From assembly GCA_959018755.1 (NCBI GenBank), contig CAUEMA010000015.1:1-48152 (forward strand): a DNA stretch of 48,152 nucleotides, read 5' to 3'. The DNA comes from an uncultured Collinsella sp. Its GTDB lineage: Bacteria; Actinomycetota; Coriobacteriia; Coriobacteriales; Coriobacteriaceae. The notes below the pieces were generated by a model, which was not told the origin of the DNA, made no database searches, and saw only the letters and a list, made by a program, of their open reading frames with translations. A program made the position numbers and the translations under genes. This document shows, in pieces, positions 1 through 8,150 of the stretch; the first letter of the stretch is position 1, and every line of letters begins with the position of its first letter.

Positions 1-53
1 GCACAACCTTGCCAAGGTTGGGGTCGCGGGTTCGAGCCCCGTTGTCCGCTCCA
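1..53 (+). tRNA. tRNA-Gly(GCC), 3' part
   Basis: The window opens inside a tRNA. The anticodon stem CAACC/GGTTG closes the loop TTGCCAA, giving anticodon GCC (glycine). A T-arm with loop TTCGAGC, the 3' acceptor strand and an encoded CCA at 51-53 follow. The 5' half lies outside the window. Confidence 0.9.
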
Positions 54-56
54 TTT

Positions 57-131
57 GGGCGTTTAGCTCAGGGGGAGAGCGCTTCCCTGACACGGAAGAG
101 GTCAGAAGTTCAAATCTTCTAACGCCCACCA
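57..131 (+). tRNA. tRNA-Val(GAC)
   Basis: A full cloverleaf is visible. The acceptor GGGCGTT pairs with AACGCCC, the anticodon stem CTTCC/GGAAG closes the loop CTGACAC (anticodon GAC, valine), and the T-loop is TTCAAAT. CCA is encoded at 129-131. It lies 3 nt after tRNA-Gly, so the two are probably co-transcribed. Confidence 0.95.
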
Positions 132-139
132 AATGTTCG

Positions 140-174
140 CAGCCCAGAGGCTATGTCCTCTGGGCTGTTTTTTT
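140..174 (+). terminator. Rho-independent terminator of the tRNA operon
   Basis: The stem CAGCCCAGAGG / CCTCTGGGCTG closes a 6-nt loop and is followed by seven T residues, directly downstream of tRNA-Val. Confidence 0.92.
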
Positions 175-488
175 GCCACCAAGCACGCCGCCAAATAAGC
201 CACCAAATATTGATCCAAGGTCTGTACGCAATGGTTTTCGCATCCCGTAGGGCTGCCGGCAGATTGCATACGTCCTGGCCGATCGTGACCGCAACATGTT
301 GGTCAAGCATAATCTTTTGGATTCTTTTGGCGTGAGCGGCTTGGTTTTGGTAGGATTTGTCAGCGGCTTGACAAGGGGGTTTTATAACTGCCATGCAGGT
401 AGCCGTGTTGGTAATGTTTTACCGACTTGCTAAGATCCCCTCATAATTAATGCGTCTGTAAATTGACCAATTGGTTTGACCTGCTGAA
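175..488. other. Intergenic region with an unassigned 91-codon reading frame
   Basis: No confident gene is visible. A minus-strand frame at 119-394 begins MAVIKPPCQAADKSYQNQ but has no clear ribosome binding site and runs through the terminator into the 3' end of tRNA-Val, so its end cannot be functional as drawn. The motif CCACCAAAT occurs at the tRNA 3' end and again near 202-210. That would fit a remnant of an element once integrated at the tRNA, but the evidence is thin. Confidence 0.3.
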
Positions 489-538
489 ACACTATATGTT
501 GTGTTTGACCTAAAAAAAGAATACAGGATATAGATGCC
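489..538 (+). promoter_or_regulatory. nrdDG promoter with NrdR boxes
   Basis: The promoter reads TTGACC (505-510), an 18-nt spacer, then TATAGA (529-534). A near-consensus NrdR box, ACACTATATGTTGTGT, abuts the -35 at 489-504. A weaker copy, ACAGGATATAGATGCC, overlaps the -10 at 523-538. Paired NrdR boxes on ribonucleotide reductase promoters are established, and the gene downstream is nrdD. The leader to the nrdD start is about 220 nt and contains a possible long-range pairing GCGGACA/TGTCCGC. Confidence 0.8.
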
Positions 539-759
539 TCTTTGTCGTATGATAGATGGCGGACAGAGAACGAGGACCTTATTCGCCCCATTTGGATGGA
601 TCTTTGAGCCCCTTGATTGGCTGCGAGGATTGTCCGCATGAGGGCCTATGGTTATCGAAAACACAGATTGCGCGACGGCGCCGCAAGACAGGGTAAGCCC
701 TGCCGGGCATCGTTTGGCTCTGAAGCGCAATGAGGCTACGATGCGAAAGAGGCAAGAGG

Positions 760-2982
760 ATGAAGATCATCAAGCGCAGCGGCACCGAGGTTACCTTTGA
801 CATCGATAAGATCGTCAATGCGATCCGCGCCGCAAACTTGGAGGTCGAGGAAGGCTCTCGCCTTACCGACCGCCAGGTGATCTATGCGGCACAAAACGTC
901 GCCGAGGCATGTGAGAAGGCCGGTCACACCGTATCGGTCGAGGAGATCCAGGATTTGGTCGAGGACGAGATTATGCGTCTCGACTGCTACGAGGTCGCTC
1001 GCCACTACATCATCTATCGCTATGTTCAGAGCCTAAAGCGCCAAAAGAACACGACCGACGACAAGATCCTGTCGCTGATCGAATGCAACAACGAAGAGGT
1101 CAAGCAGGAGAACTCTAACAAGAACCCGACCGTCAACTCCGTTCAGCGCGACTACATGGCCGGCGAGATTTCCAAGGACCTGACGCAGCGCGTACTGCTG
1201 CCCCAGGAGATCGTGGATGCTCACAACGAGGGCCTGATTCACTTCCACGATTCGGACTACTTTGCCCAGCACATGCATAACTGCGACCTGGTGAACCTGG
1301 AGGATATGCTCCAGAACGGTACTGTTATCTCGGGTACGCTGATTGAGAAGCCGCATAGCTTCTCGACGGCCTGCAACATCGCGACGCAGATCATCGCCCA
1401 GGTTGCTTCCTCCCAGTACGGCGGCCAGTCGATTTCGCTGACTCATCTCGCCCCGTTCGTCGAGGTGAGCCGTCAAAAGATTCGCGGCGAGGTTGCTCGC
1501 GAGCTTGAGGAGCTCGGCGTTTCCGCATCTCCCGAAAAGGTCCGCGAGGTCGTGGAGGATCGCCTGCGCGATGAGATTCGTCGCGGCGTCCAGACGATCC
1601 AGTATCAGGTCGTGACGCTTATGACCACGAACGGCCAGGCGCCGTTCGTGACGGTCTTTATGTATCTTAACGAGGCCCGTACGCCTCAGGAGAAGCACGA
1701 CCTTGCCATGATTGTGGAGGAGACGCTTCGTCAGCGCTATGAGGGCGTTAAGAACGAAGCCGGCGTGTGGATCACCCCGGCGTTCCCCAAGCTAATCTAC
1801 GTGCTCGAGGACGATAACATCCGCGAGGATTCGCCGTACTTCTATCTGACCAAGCTCGCTGCCAAGTGCACCGCCAAGCGCATGGTGCCCGACTACATCT
1901 CTGAGAAGAAGATGCGCGAGCTCAAGCTGTCTAAGGGCGAGACCGCCGGCAACGGCGATTGCTACACCTGTATGGGTTGCCGCAGTTTCCTGACGCCCGA
2001 CCGTTCGGGCAACGGCTTTAACAACGTCGCCAACGCGCTGAACTATGACCCGAGCAAGCCTAAGTACTATGGTCGCTTTAACCAGGGCGTTGTGACCATT
2101 AACCTGCCTGATGTCGCGCTGAGCTCGCACCAGGATATGGACAAGTTCTGGAAGATCTTCGATGAGCGCCTTGAACTGTGCCATCGTGCCCTGCTGTGCC
2201 GTCATGAGCGTCTGATGGGCACGCTTTCGGATGCCGCGCCGATTCTTTGGCAGTACGGCGCCCTGGCGCGCCTTAAGAAGGGCGAGACGATCGACAAACT
2301 GCTCGTGGGCGGCTATTCCACCATCAGCCTGGGGTATGCCGGTCTGTATGAGTGCGTCAAGTACATGACGGGCCACAGCCACACCGAGAAGGAGGGCACG
2401 CCCTTTGCCATGGCGGTCATGCAGCGCATGAACGACAAGTGTGCGGAGTGGAAAGCCGCGAGCGATATCGATTTCTCGCTGTACGGCACGCCGTTGGAGT
2501 CGACGACCTACAAGTTCGCCAAGTGCCTGCAGCGTCGTTTTGGCATTATTCCGGGCGTGACGGACAAGGGCTACATTACCAACAGCTACCACGTCCACGT
2601 GTCCGAGGAGATTGATGCCTTCGACAAGCTCAAGTTTGAGGGCATGTTCCAGCAGCTTTCGCCGGGCGGGGCCATTTCCTACGTTGAGGTTCCCAACATG
2701 CAGGACAACCTCAAGGCTGTCATTCGCGTGATGCAGTACATCTACGACAACATCATGTACGCCGAGCTCAACACCAAGAGCGACTACTGCCAGGTGTGCG
2801 GCTACGATGGCGAGATCAAGATTGTCGAGGACGATGGCAAGCTGGTGTGGGAGTGCCCCAATTGCGGCAACCGCGACCAGGAGAAGATGAACGTCGCTCG
2901 TCGTACGTGCGGCTACATCGGTACCCAGTTCTGGAACCAGGGTCGAACCGAGGAGATCCGCGACCGCGTGCTGCATCTCTAA
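760..2982 (+). CDS. nrdD: Anaerobic (class III) ribonucleoside-triphosphate reductase
   Basis: This 740-aa glycyl-radical enzyme reduces ribonucleoside triphosphates to deoxy forms under anoxia and is activated by NrdG. The N-terminus is an ATP-cone (MKIIKRSGTEVTFDIDKI). Near the C-terminus are the zinc cysteine pairs CQVCG and CPNCG, then the glycyl-radical stretch RRTCGYIGTQFWNQGR. The start at 760 is chosen over the in-frame ATG at 730 because AGAGG precedes it and the family begins with MKIIKR. NrdR boxes upstream suggest repression when dNTP or ATP levels are sufficient. Confidence 0.97.
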   Translation: MKIIKRSGTEVTFDIDKIVNAIRAANLEVEEGSRLTDRQVIYAAQNVAEACEKAGHTVSVEEIQDLVEDEIMRLDCYEVARHYIIYRYVQSLKRQKNTTDDKILSLIECNNEEVKQENSNKNPTVNSVQRDYMAGEISKDLTQRVLLPQEIVDAHNEGLIHFHDSDYFAQHMHNCDLVNLEDMLQNGTVISGTLIEKPHSFSTACNIATQIIAQVASSQYGGQSISLTHLAPFVEVSRQKIRGEVARELEELGVSASPEKVREVVEDRLRDEIRRGVQTIQYQVVTLMTTNGQAPFVTVFMYLNEARTPQEKHDLAMIVEETLRQRYEGVKNEAGVWITPAFPKLIYVLEDDNIREDSPYFYLTKLAAKCTAKRMVPDYISEKKMRELKLSKGETAGNGDCYTCMGCRSFLTPDRSGNGFNNVANALNYDPSKPKYYGRFNQGVVTINLPDVALSSHQDMDKFWKIFDERLELCHRALLCRHERLMGTLSDAAPILWQYGALARLKKGETIDKLLVGGYSTISLGYAGLYECVKYMTGHSHTEKEGTPFAMAVMQRMNDKCAEWKAASDIDFSLYGTPLESTTYKFAKCLQRRFGIIPGVTDKGYITNSYHVHVSEEIDAFDKLKFEGMFQQLSPGGAISYVEVPNMQDNLKAVIRVMQYIYDNIMYAELNTKSDYCQVCGYDGEIKIVEDDGKLVWECPNCGNRDQEKMNVARRTCGYIGTQFWNQGRTEEIRDRVLHL

Positions 2983-2993
2983 TAACCATCCCA

Positions 2994-3131
2994 GGCTGCC
3001 CCGTAGCGAGGCCCCGGACCTTTACTCGCTATTTCGGACAGTCCTGGCTCACGACGGAGGCGCCACTGGCGCCTCCTGTTCGTGCGGAACTCATATCGAG
3101 CAAAGGTCCGGGGCCTCGCTACGGGGCAGCC
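2994..3131. repeat. Large intergenic palindrome
   Basis: Two 35-nt arms (2994-3028 and 3097-3131) are inverted copies with one mismatch. The left arm starts GGCTGCCCCGTAGCGAGGCC. Inside the loop is a second perfect hairpin, GGAGGCGCC/GGCGCCTCC (3056-3076). No T tract follows the outer stem, so it is not a classic terminator. It sits between nrdD and nrdG and could be a palindromic mobile repeat or an mRNA-stabilising structure. Confidence 0.85.
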
Positions 3132-3309
3132 AAGTTAATGTAGCTGAGATGCAGCATGCGGCCTGCTCACTCCTCGAAGTTCTTAGCGGAAATAATTTGA
3201 GCTGCAGCTGCGATTTACTTGCGATGGCGGTTGAGCCGCAACCCAGTTTTTATTGGACCTCGAACCCTATACTCGATGTTCGCTTCGTTCATTGAGTTGC
3301 CCTTTGCAT

Positions 3310-3393
3310 GAGGCCGGGACATATCGTCCCGCCCGCAGTTTCGCAGGCCGCAGGCCGAGAATGTTTGAGGACGGGATGATATGTCCCGGCCTC
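3310..3393. repeat. Second intergenic palindrome, before nrdG
   Basis: Arms at 3310-3333 (GAGGCCGGGACATATCGTCC...) and 3370-3393 are inverted copies with two differences out of 24. The right arm ends a few bases before the nrdG Shine-Dalgarno, so the folded RNA would sit directly upstream of the nrdG start. Its sequence is unrelated to the palindrome at 2994-3131. Confidence 0.8.
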
Positions 3394-3408
3394 CCAGGAG
3401 AGTTACCT

Positions 3409-3990
3409 ATGAACTACGCGAACATTAAGTATTTCGATATTGCTGATGGAGAAGGCGTTCGTACTTCTCTGTTTGTGAGTGGGTGCCGTCGTGGGTGCAA
3501 GAACTGCTTTAACTCTGTCGCGTGGGACTTTGCTGCGGGCGAGCCGTTCGATCGCGCCGTCGAGGACAAGATTATCGAGAGTCTCGATCATCCCTTTATC
3601 GATGGTCTGACGATTTTGGGCGGCGAGCCTATGGAACCTGAGAATCAAGCGGGGCTTGTCGACTTTATCGAACGCGTGCGTGCGGCCTATCCATCGGGGT
3701 CGGGAAAGACTATTTGGTGCTTTACCGGCGATGTGCTCGAGGAGCTTATGCCGGGCGGTCGTCATCATACCGAGGTGACGGACCGCATCCTTACCTGCCT
3801 CGATATGTTGGTGGACGGTCCGTTCGTTCAGGATTTGTACGATATCTCGTTGCGCTTCAGAGGCTCGAGCAATCAGCGCGTGATCGATATGAACGCTACG
3901 CGTGCCCGTGCCGAGCGCGAGGGCGTTGCGCTTTGTGATGCGGTTGAACTTTGGCGTGATGATCCGGTCTATTCGACCCATACTATGTAG
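3409..3990 (+). CDS. nrdG: Anaerobic ribonucleotide reductase activating protein
   Basis: A 193-aa radical-SAM activase that installs the glycyl radical on NrdD. The CX3CX2C iron-sulfur motif is CRRGCKNC (C26, C30, C33), and TILGGEPM is the SAM-contact GGE region. The start at 3409 has AGGAGA 7 nt upstream. Longer in-frame starts would read through the palindrome and are rejected. It lies 426 nt after nrdD; no separate promoter is obvious, so co-transcription is likely. Confidence 0.95.
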   Translation: MNYANIKYFDIADGEGVRTSLFVSGCRRGCKNCFNSVAWDFAAGEPFDRAVEDKIIESLDHPFIDGLTILGGEPMEPENQAGLVDFIERVRAAYPSGSGKTIWCFTGDVLEELMPGGRHHTEVTDRILTCLDMLVDGPFVQDLYDISLRFRGSSNQRVIDMNATRARAEREGVALCDAVELWRDDPVYSTHTM

Positions 3991-4056
3991 CTTGTGGTCG
4001 ATGCCGGAGGGCGTGGTACCATAGCGCGAACGTGAAATCGGAAAAGTGAGGCCCAG

Positions 4057-4614
4057 ATGGTCGATCAGGAAAAAGTCGAGGCCGCCATTAAGCTGTTGCT
4101 TGAGGGCATAGGCGAGGACCCAACTCGTGAGGGCCTGCTGGAGACCCCGGCGCGCGTTGCCCGTATGTATGGTGAAATCGCCGGCGGTATGGACCAGAGT
4201 GCCGAGGAGCACCTGTCCAAAACCTTTGCCGTCGCTTCGAACGATTTGGTTATCGAGCGCGACATCACGTTCTACTCGCTGTGCGAACATCATCTGCTGC
4301 CGTTTTACGGCAAGGCTACCATTGGCTATATCCCCAACGGCCGTGTCGCAGGGCTCTCTAAGCTTGCTCGCACGGTTGAGGTTTATGCCCGCCGTCTGCA
4401 GCTGCAGGAGCAGCTGTGTGCGCAGGTTGCCGATGCCCTCATGGAGTATCTCGCTCCCCAGGGAGCGATTGTGCTCATGGAAGCTGAGCATATGTGTATG
4501 ACCATGCGCGGCGTGCAAAAGCCCGGCACCAAGACCGTGACGCTCACTCGCCGCGGCGTCTTTGAGACCGACCCCGCGCTCGAAGAGCGTTTCTTTAGGA
4601 TGCTGGGACGCTAA
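4057..4614 (+). CDS. folE: GTP cyclohydrolase I
   Basis: At 185 aa this is the usual length for FolE, which converts GTP to 7,8-dihydroneopterin triphosphate, the first step of tetrahydrofolate synthesis. The zinc site is visible: CEHH (C76, H79) in SLCEHHLLPFYG, and C147 in EHMCMTMRG. The RTVEVYARRLQLQEQL helix is typical. The preceding GTGAGG serves as ribosome binding site. It heads a cluster with an HD hydrolase (2-nt gap) and folB. Confidence 0.97.
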   Translation: MVDQEKVEAAIKLLLEGIGEDPTREGLLETPARVARMYGEIAGGMDQSAEEHLSKTFAVASNDLVIERDITFYSLCEHHLLPFYGKATIGYIPNGRVAGLSKLARTVEVYARRLQLQEQLCAQVADALMEYLAPQGAIVLMEAEHMCMTMRGVQKPGTKTVTLTRRGVFETDPALEERFFRMLGR

Positions 4615-4616
4615 CT

Positions 4617-5198
4617 ATGAGAGTCGTCAACGACTTTACATCGAATACTGACGAGGGAACGCCGCGTCGCGGTTTTATGGCTTCGGGCCTGGCGCCTTTT
4701 GGCGTCATGCCTCGTATCGATTACATTTGTGCCAACGGCCTGTTCCGGCGCCACCTGGGCAACATTGCTCAGCTGGAATCGGGGCGCATCTTTTGCCGCC
4801 ACGGTATTGACCATCTGCTCGATGTCGCCCGCATTATGTGGATCAAGAATCTCGAGGAACAGCTCGAGTTTGACCGCGAGGTCATCTACGCCACGGCACT
4901 TCTTCACGATATCGGCAAAGATGAACAGTACGAATCGGGTATATCCCATGATGTTGCAAGCGAGCGCGTCGCTGATGCGATTCTCGGTGGCATGCCCGAT
5001 GACGTGGCGTTTGAGCCGGCAGATGCCGCAGCCATTAAGACGGCCATTCTGGGCCATCGAAAGCTGCGCGTGAACAGCCAGCCGCTTGAGCGTCTGCTTT
5101 ATGCAGCCGACAAAGCGTCGCGCGCCTGCTTTGCATGCCCCGCGCGCAATGCTTGCAACTGGAGCGATGATAAAAAGAACCTGTCGATTCGCGTGTAG
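4617..5198 (+). CDS. HD-domain phosphohydrolase of the folate cluster
   Basis: A 193-aa HD-superfamily protein. The metal-binding residues are in CRHGIDHLLDVARI and ALLHDIGKDEQY, with a downstream ILGHRK. The C-terminus has a cysteine cluster, CFACPARNAC, that may bind metal. The start lies 2 nt after the folE stop, implying translational coupling. Established: HD proteins hydrolyse phosphate esters. Inference: position between folE and folB suggests dephosphorylation of dihydroneopterin triphosphate or monophosphate, a step often lacking an assigned enzyme. Confidence 0.85.
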   Translation: MRVVNDFTSNTDEGTPRRGFMASGLAPFGVMPRIDYICANGLFRRHLGNIAQLESGRIFCRHGIDHLLDVARIMWIKNLEEQLEFDREVIYATALLHDIGKDEQYESGISHDVASERVADAILGGMPDDVAFEPADAAAIKTAILGHRKLRVNSQPLERLLYAADKASRACFACPARNACNWSDDKKNLSIRV

Positions 5199-5241
5199 TT
5201 AGTTTGCGCGGTCGGGGTTCTAAACGAAGGAGAAGATCGCG

Positions 5242-5727
5242 ATGAGCAACAAGAAACTGCCCGAGAATGCAACCAAGACTGAAGGCGCCGAGCTCGCCCG
5301 CCGTGGAAGGGGCGAAATATCCACCGCAACGGCGGTGCCCCACGTGAGCTATGACGATTTGCGCCATGCCGATCGTATTGTCATTGACGGCCTTGAGGTT
5401 TTTGCCAACCACGGTGTATATCCCGAGGAGAACGCGCTGGGTCAGAAGTTCATCGTTTCTCTGGTGCTCTATGCCGACCTGCGCGCGGCGGGGGAGCACG
5501 ATAACCTGGACGCCTCGATTGACTATGGCTCGGTGTGCCACGATGTCGATGGCTATCTGCGCGAGCATACGTTTAAACTTATCGAGGCGGCAGCCGAGGG
5601 TGTGGCCCAGATGCTGCTGCGCCGCTATCCCTCGCTGCTTGGTGTGCGCATAAAGCTCGATAAGCCGTGGGCCCCTGTTGGCCTGCCCCTGGCAAGTTGC
5701 GGTGTCGAGATCGAGCGCGTGCGCTAA
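5242..5727 (+). CDS. folB: Dihydroneopterin aldolase
   Basis: FolB converts 7,8-dihydroneopterin to 6-hydroxymethyl-dihydropterin and glycolaldehyde. The core begins near residue 45 with DRIVIDGLEVFANHGVYPEE. The conserved DYGSVCHDV and FKLIEAAAEGVAQMLL segments follow. A roughly 40-residue polar N-terminal extension precedes the core. It is retained because GGAGAAG lies at the proper distance from ATG 5242. folP and folK are not adjacent downstream, so the pathway is split in this genome. Confidence 0.93.
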   Translation: MSNKKLPENATKTEGAELARRGRGEISTATAVPHVSYDDLRHADRIVIDGLEVFANHGVYPEENALGQKFIVSLVLYADLRAAGEHDNLDASIDYGSVCHDVDGYLREHTFKLIEAAAEGVAQMLLRRYPSLLGVRIKLDKPWAPVGLPLASCGVEIERVR

Positions 5728-5733
5728 CCGGTT

Positions 5734-6510
5734 CTAATACGTCTCTATGGGTGGCTGCTTGAGCCGCTGCGACAGAGCTCTATTGTTGGGGCAGTACGTG
5801 TCGAGCAGGGCGTGAAACCGCTGATTGTGGCTTGGCTCGAGCAAGTGGACGAGCTCGTGGGCGACAACCATGTCGAGGCATTCGACGGGGTAGGCGGCAA
5901 GTTCTCGTGCGATGCGAACGGCACCGGATTTGGGCGTGCATGAGCCCCAGCGCGTTTTCATACTACGTACGGAAACGCGGGCCACGGTGACGCCCATTGC
6001 GATTTCGTATGCGCGCACCATATCGCGTAGCGCTGCGGCGACCTCGGATGCATAGAGTTGGTCGATGCGTGTCTGGAGCTCGTCGGACGTTAGGCCGTCG
6101 AGGATTGCGCGCCGCTTGGCCTGTGGGTCTTCGTCCGTTTCGTCGGTACCCATAAAACTTGCGAAGGTAGCCTGCTTGGGTCGCGGTGCGGGTGATGCAA
6201 AGTTGTGATCGAGCGCATCTTGTACCGTGATGGGTTTGCCCCAAAGCGCAATGATGGACGAGGGGCTGAGCGGCTCTCTCGCCGTCGCCTGACGTTGCTC
6301 GCGCTGGGCAAGTCGGCTGATAATCCAGGCGCTGTTGCGCTTCACAAACGCTTCGATACGCTCACGGCTGGCGCCGATCGGTGCGCTGGCGTGGACCTCA
6401 CCGCTCGATGTGACGCGTAGGTTGAAGTTCTTGACGCGCTTTTTGGTAACGACGACGGGCAAGGACGTGCCATCCGGTCGGGGTAGGAAAAACGTAAATT
6501 GCTGCGTCAA
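5734..6510 (-). CDS. YgjP-like (DUF45) zinc metallopeptidase
   Basis: A 258-aa protein with the gluzincin motif in MVVAHELVHLLEPSHNQRFH near the C-terminus, plus the family stretch MKTRWGSCTPKSGAVRIARELA. This matches the YgjP/WLM-type metal-dependent hydrolase family of unknown substrate. I choose TTG at 6510 (LTQQFTFFLP) because GAAGGA lies 6 nt upstream. The in-frame ATGs further out would place the hairpin at 6533-6568 inside the coding region. It ends 7 nt from the convergent folB stop. Confidence 0.87.
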   Translation of the reverse strand: MTQQFTFFLPRPDGTSLPVVVTKKRVKNFNLRVTSSGEVHASAPIGASRERIEAFVKRNSAWIISRLAQREQRQATAREPLSPSSIIALWGKPITVQDALDHNFASPAPRPKQATFASFMGTDETDEDPQAKRRAILDGLTSDELQTRIDQLYASEVAAALRDMVRAYEIAMGVTVARVSVRSMKTRWGSCTPKSGAVRIARELAAYPVECLDMVVAHELVHLLEPSHNQRFHALLDTYCPNNRALSQRLKQPPIETY

Positions 6511-6532
6511 AAGCGGTCCTTCAGATTGGGGA

Positions 6533-6568
6533 CGGGCCGGCATGTCGACCGTTCGGCATGCCGGCCCG
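6533..6568 (-). terminator. Intergenic hairpin between dipeptidase and metallopeptidase genes
   Basis: A perfect 12-bp stem, CGGGCCGGCATG / CATGCCGGCCCG, closes a 12-nt loop just after the dipeptidase stop on the minus strand. No T tract follows, so it may only partly terminate, or may protect the upstream mRNA 3' end. Confidence 0.65.
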
Positions 6569-6584
6569 CTCAAGGGATGTGAAA

Positions 6585-7598
6585 TTAATAACGCTCAAAG
6601 AAGGCAAGCGCGTTGTCGCTGCAGAGCTTTTGCATCACGGTCTTGCCAAAGTGCTTGGAGAGCATGTTCTGGAACTCGGGCATCTTGCTGGCTTCGGAGA
6701 GGAAAGCAGGCACCGTGGCGCCGTCCCAGTCGCCGCCGAGCGCGATGACGTCCTCGCCGCCCAGGTCGAGCCAGTGCTCGATATGTGCCGCCAGCTGGTC
6801 GAAGGTGACGTCTGCGGCGGTCTTGTCGGTTGCGTCGTTGGAAAGGAACTCGCTGCAGTAGTTGAGGCCGACGATACCGCCCATGTCGCGAATGGTGCGG
6901 AACTGGTCGTCGGTGAGGTTGCGCTTGACGCCGCAAACCGCGCGGGAGTTGGAGTGGCTGGCAACGAAGGGGCGCGTGGCGTGGGCGACAACCTCGTCAA
7001 AGCACTCATCGTTGAGGTGGGAAACGTCGAGCACCATGCCGGCGTGCTCCATCTGCGTAAGCGCCTCGATACCGGCGGCGGTGAGGCCGGCGTGGGTGTC
7101 GTGGCCGCTCGCGAGCGGTCCCTGCGCGTTCCAGCTGAGTGACGACATAAGCACGCCCAGGCTCTTGAGCACCTCGATCAGCGCGGGGTCCTCGGCAAAG
7201 AACGTGGCGTTTTCGATGGTGTGGATGCAAGCGACCTTGCCGTCTTTGAGCGCAGGGCGAATGTCTGCGGCGCTGCGTACGTTGACCATGCGGTCGTGGT
7301 TGAGCATTGCCTGGCCGCTCATATGCGCCATGATTTGCGCCTGGAAGCGCGCGGCGTGGGCGGTGGGAATCTCGTCGGGGACAAACGTGGCGAAGCACTG
7401 TGCCCACGGCGTGTTGCCGATCTTTGCGAGCGAGATGGCGCAGGCGTTGCCCTCGATGAGGTCGAAATCTTGCGGATGCGTTTCGTCGCCGGGGAAATAA
7501 CCGTCGGTGCCGGCGGTAAAGCGCAGGTCGAGATCGAGCGTGGCCCAGCCGATGCGGTCGGCGGTGTCGCAGTGTAAGTCAAATACGGGATATGCCAT
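6585..7598 (-). CDS. Membrane dipeptidase (peptidase M19)
   Basis: A 337-aa renal-dipeptidase-family zinc enzyme. The N-terminal metal motif is FDLHCDT. DVSHLNDECFDEVV, FVASHSNSRAVCGVKRNLTDDQ and IALGGDWDG carry the remaining ligands and the family signature. There is no signal peptide, so a cytoplasmic dipeptidase is likely. The start at 7598 has GGAGG 5 nt upstream; the longer frame to 7628 lacks one. Confidence 0.93.
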   Translation of the reverse strand: MAYPVFDLHCDTADRIGWATLDLDLRFTAGTDGYFPGDETHPQDFDLIEGNACAISLAKIGNTPWAQCFATFVPDEIPTAHAARFQAQIMAHMSGQAMLNHDRMVNVRSAADIRPALKDGKVACIHTIENATFFAEDPALIEVLKSLGVLMSSLSWNAQGPLASGHDTHAGLTAAGIEALTQMEHAGMVLDVSHLNDECFDEVVAHATRPFVASHSNSRAVCGVKRNLTDDQFRTIRDMGGIVGLNYCSEFLSNDATDKTAADVTFDQLAAHIEHWLDLGGEDVIALGGDWDGATVPAFLSEASKMPEFQNMLSKHFGKTVMQKLCSDNALAFFERY

Positions 7599-7718
7599 GG
7601 ATCCTCCGGTTGCAGCGTTTCTTTGCAAACTGTCTTTGAATTGTATGACTAGGGTATAGTTAGCGCCATATGTTCACGGCGGCCCGCGTTGTGCGCCGCC
7701 CTTATCACGGAGGTTACC

Positions 7719-8147
7719 ATGTCCAACCAGGGCAAGAAGGTCAAGACTCATTATCGCGGCACGCTCGACGACGGCACGCAGTTCGATAGCTCCTACGATC
7801 GCGGCGAGCCGCTGGAGTTCACCTGCGGCGCCGGCCAGATGATCAAGGGCTTCGACGCCGCTGTTGTCGACATGCAGGTGGGCGAGAAGAAGACCGTGCA
7901 CATTCCTGCTGCCGATGCCTACGGCGAGCACAATCCCGAGATGGTTATTACCTTCCCGGCCGAGCAGGTTCCCAACATCGAGCAGATCGAGAAGGGCATG
8001 AAGCTCTTCCTGTCCACGCCCAGCGGCATGCCCGTCCCCGCCGTGGTCATCGACGTGACGCCCGAGGCCGTGACGCTCGATGCCAACCACGAGCTTGCCG
8101 GCAAGGACCTCAACTTTGATATCGAGCTCGTCGAGGTCGAGGGTTAG
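7719..8147 (+). CDS. FKBP-type peptidyl-prolyl isomerase, SlyD-like
   Basis: A 142-aa FKBP domain: HYRGTLDDGTQFDSSYDRGEPLEF, GQMIKGFDAAVVDMQVGEKKTV, then the IF-domain insertion (YGEHNPEMVITFPAEQVPNIEQI) typical of SlyD. Unlike E. coli SlyD it lacks a His/Cys-rich metal-binding tail, ending DIELVEVEG. GGAGG precedes ATG 7719. A UreE-like gene starts 3 nt after the stop, so the pair is probably translated together. A GC-rich hairpin lies in the leader near 7678-7700. Confidence 0.93.
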   Translation: MSNQGKKVKTHYRGTLDDGTQFDSSYDRGEPLEFTCGAGQMIKGFDAAVVDMQVGEKKTVHIPAADAYGEHNPEMVITFPAEQVPNIEQIEKGMKLFLSTPSGMPVPAVVIDVTPEAVTLDANHELAGKDLNFDIELVEVEG

Positions 8148-8150
8148 AGT

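Noticed and set aside
730..759. Upstream ATG extension of nrdD
   Set aside because: The ATG at 760 has the better ribosome binding site and gives the family-typical MKIIKR start.
540..759. Riboswitch in the nrdD leader
   Set aside because: No known aptamer core could be matched; only a possible 7-bp long-range pairing is visible.
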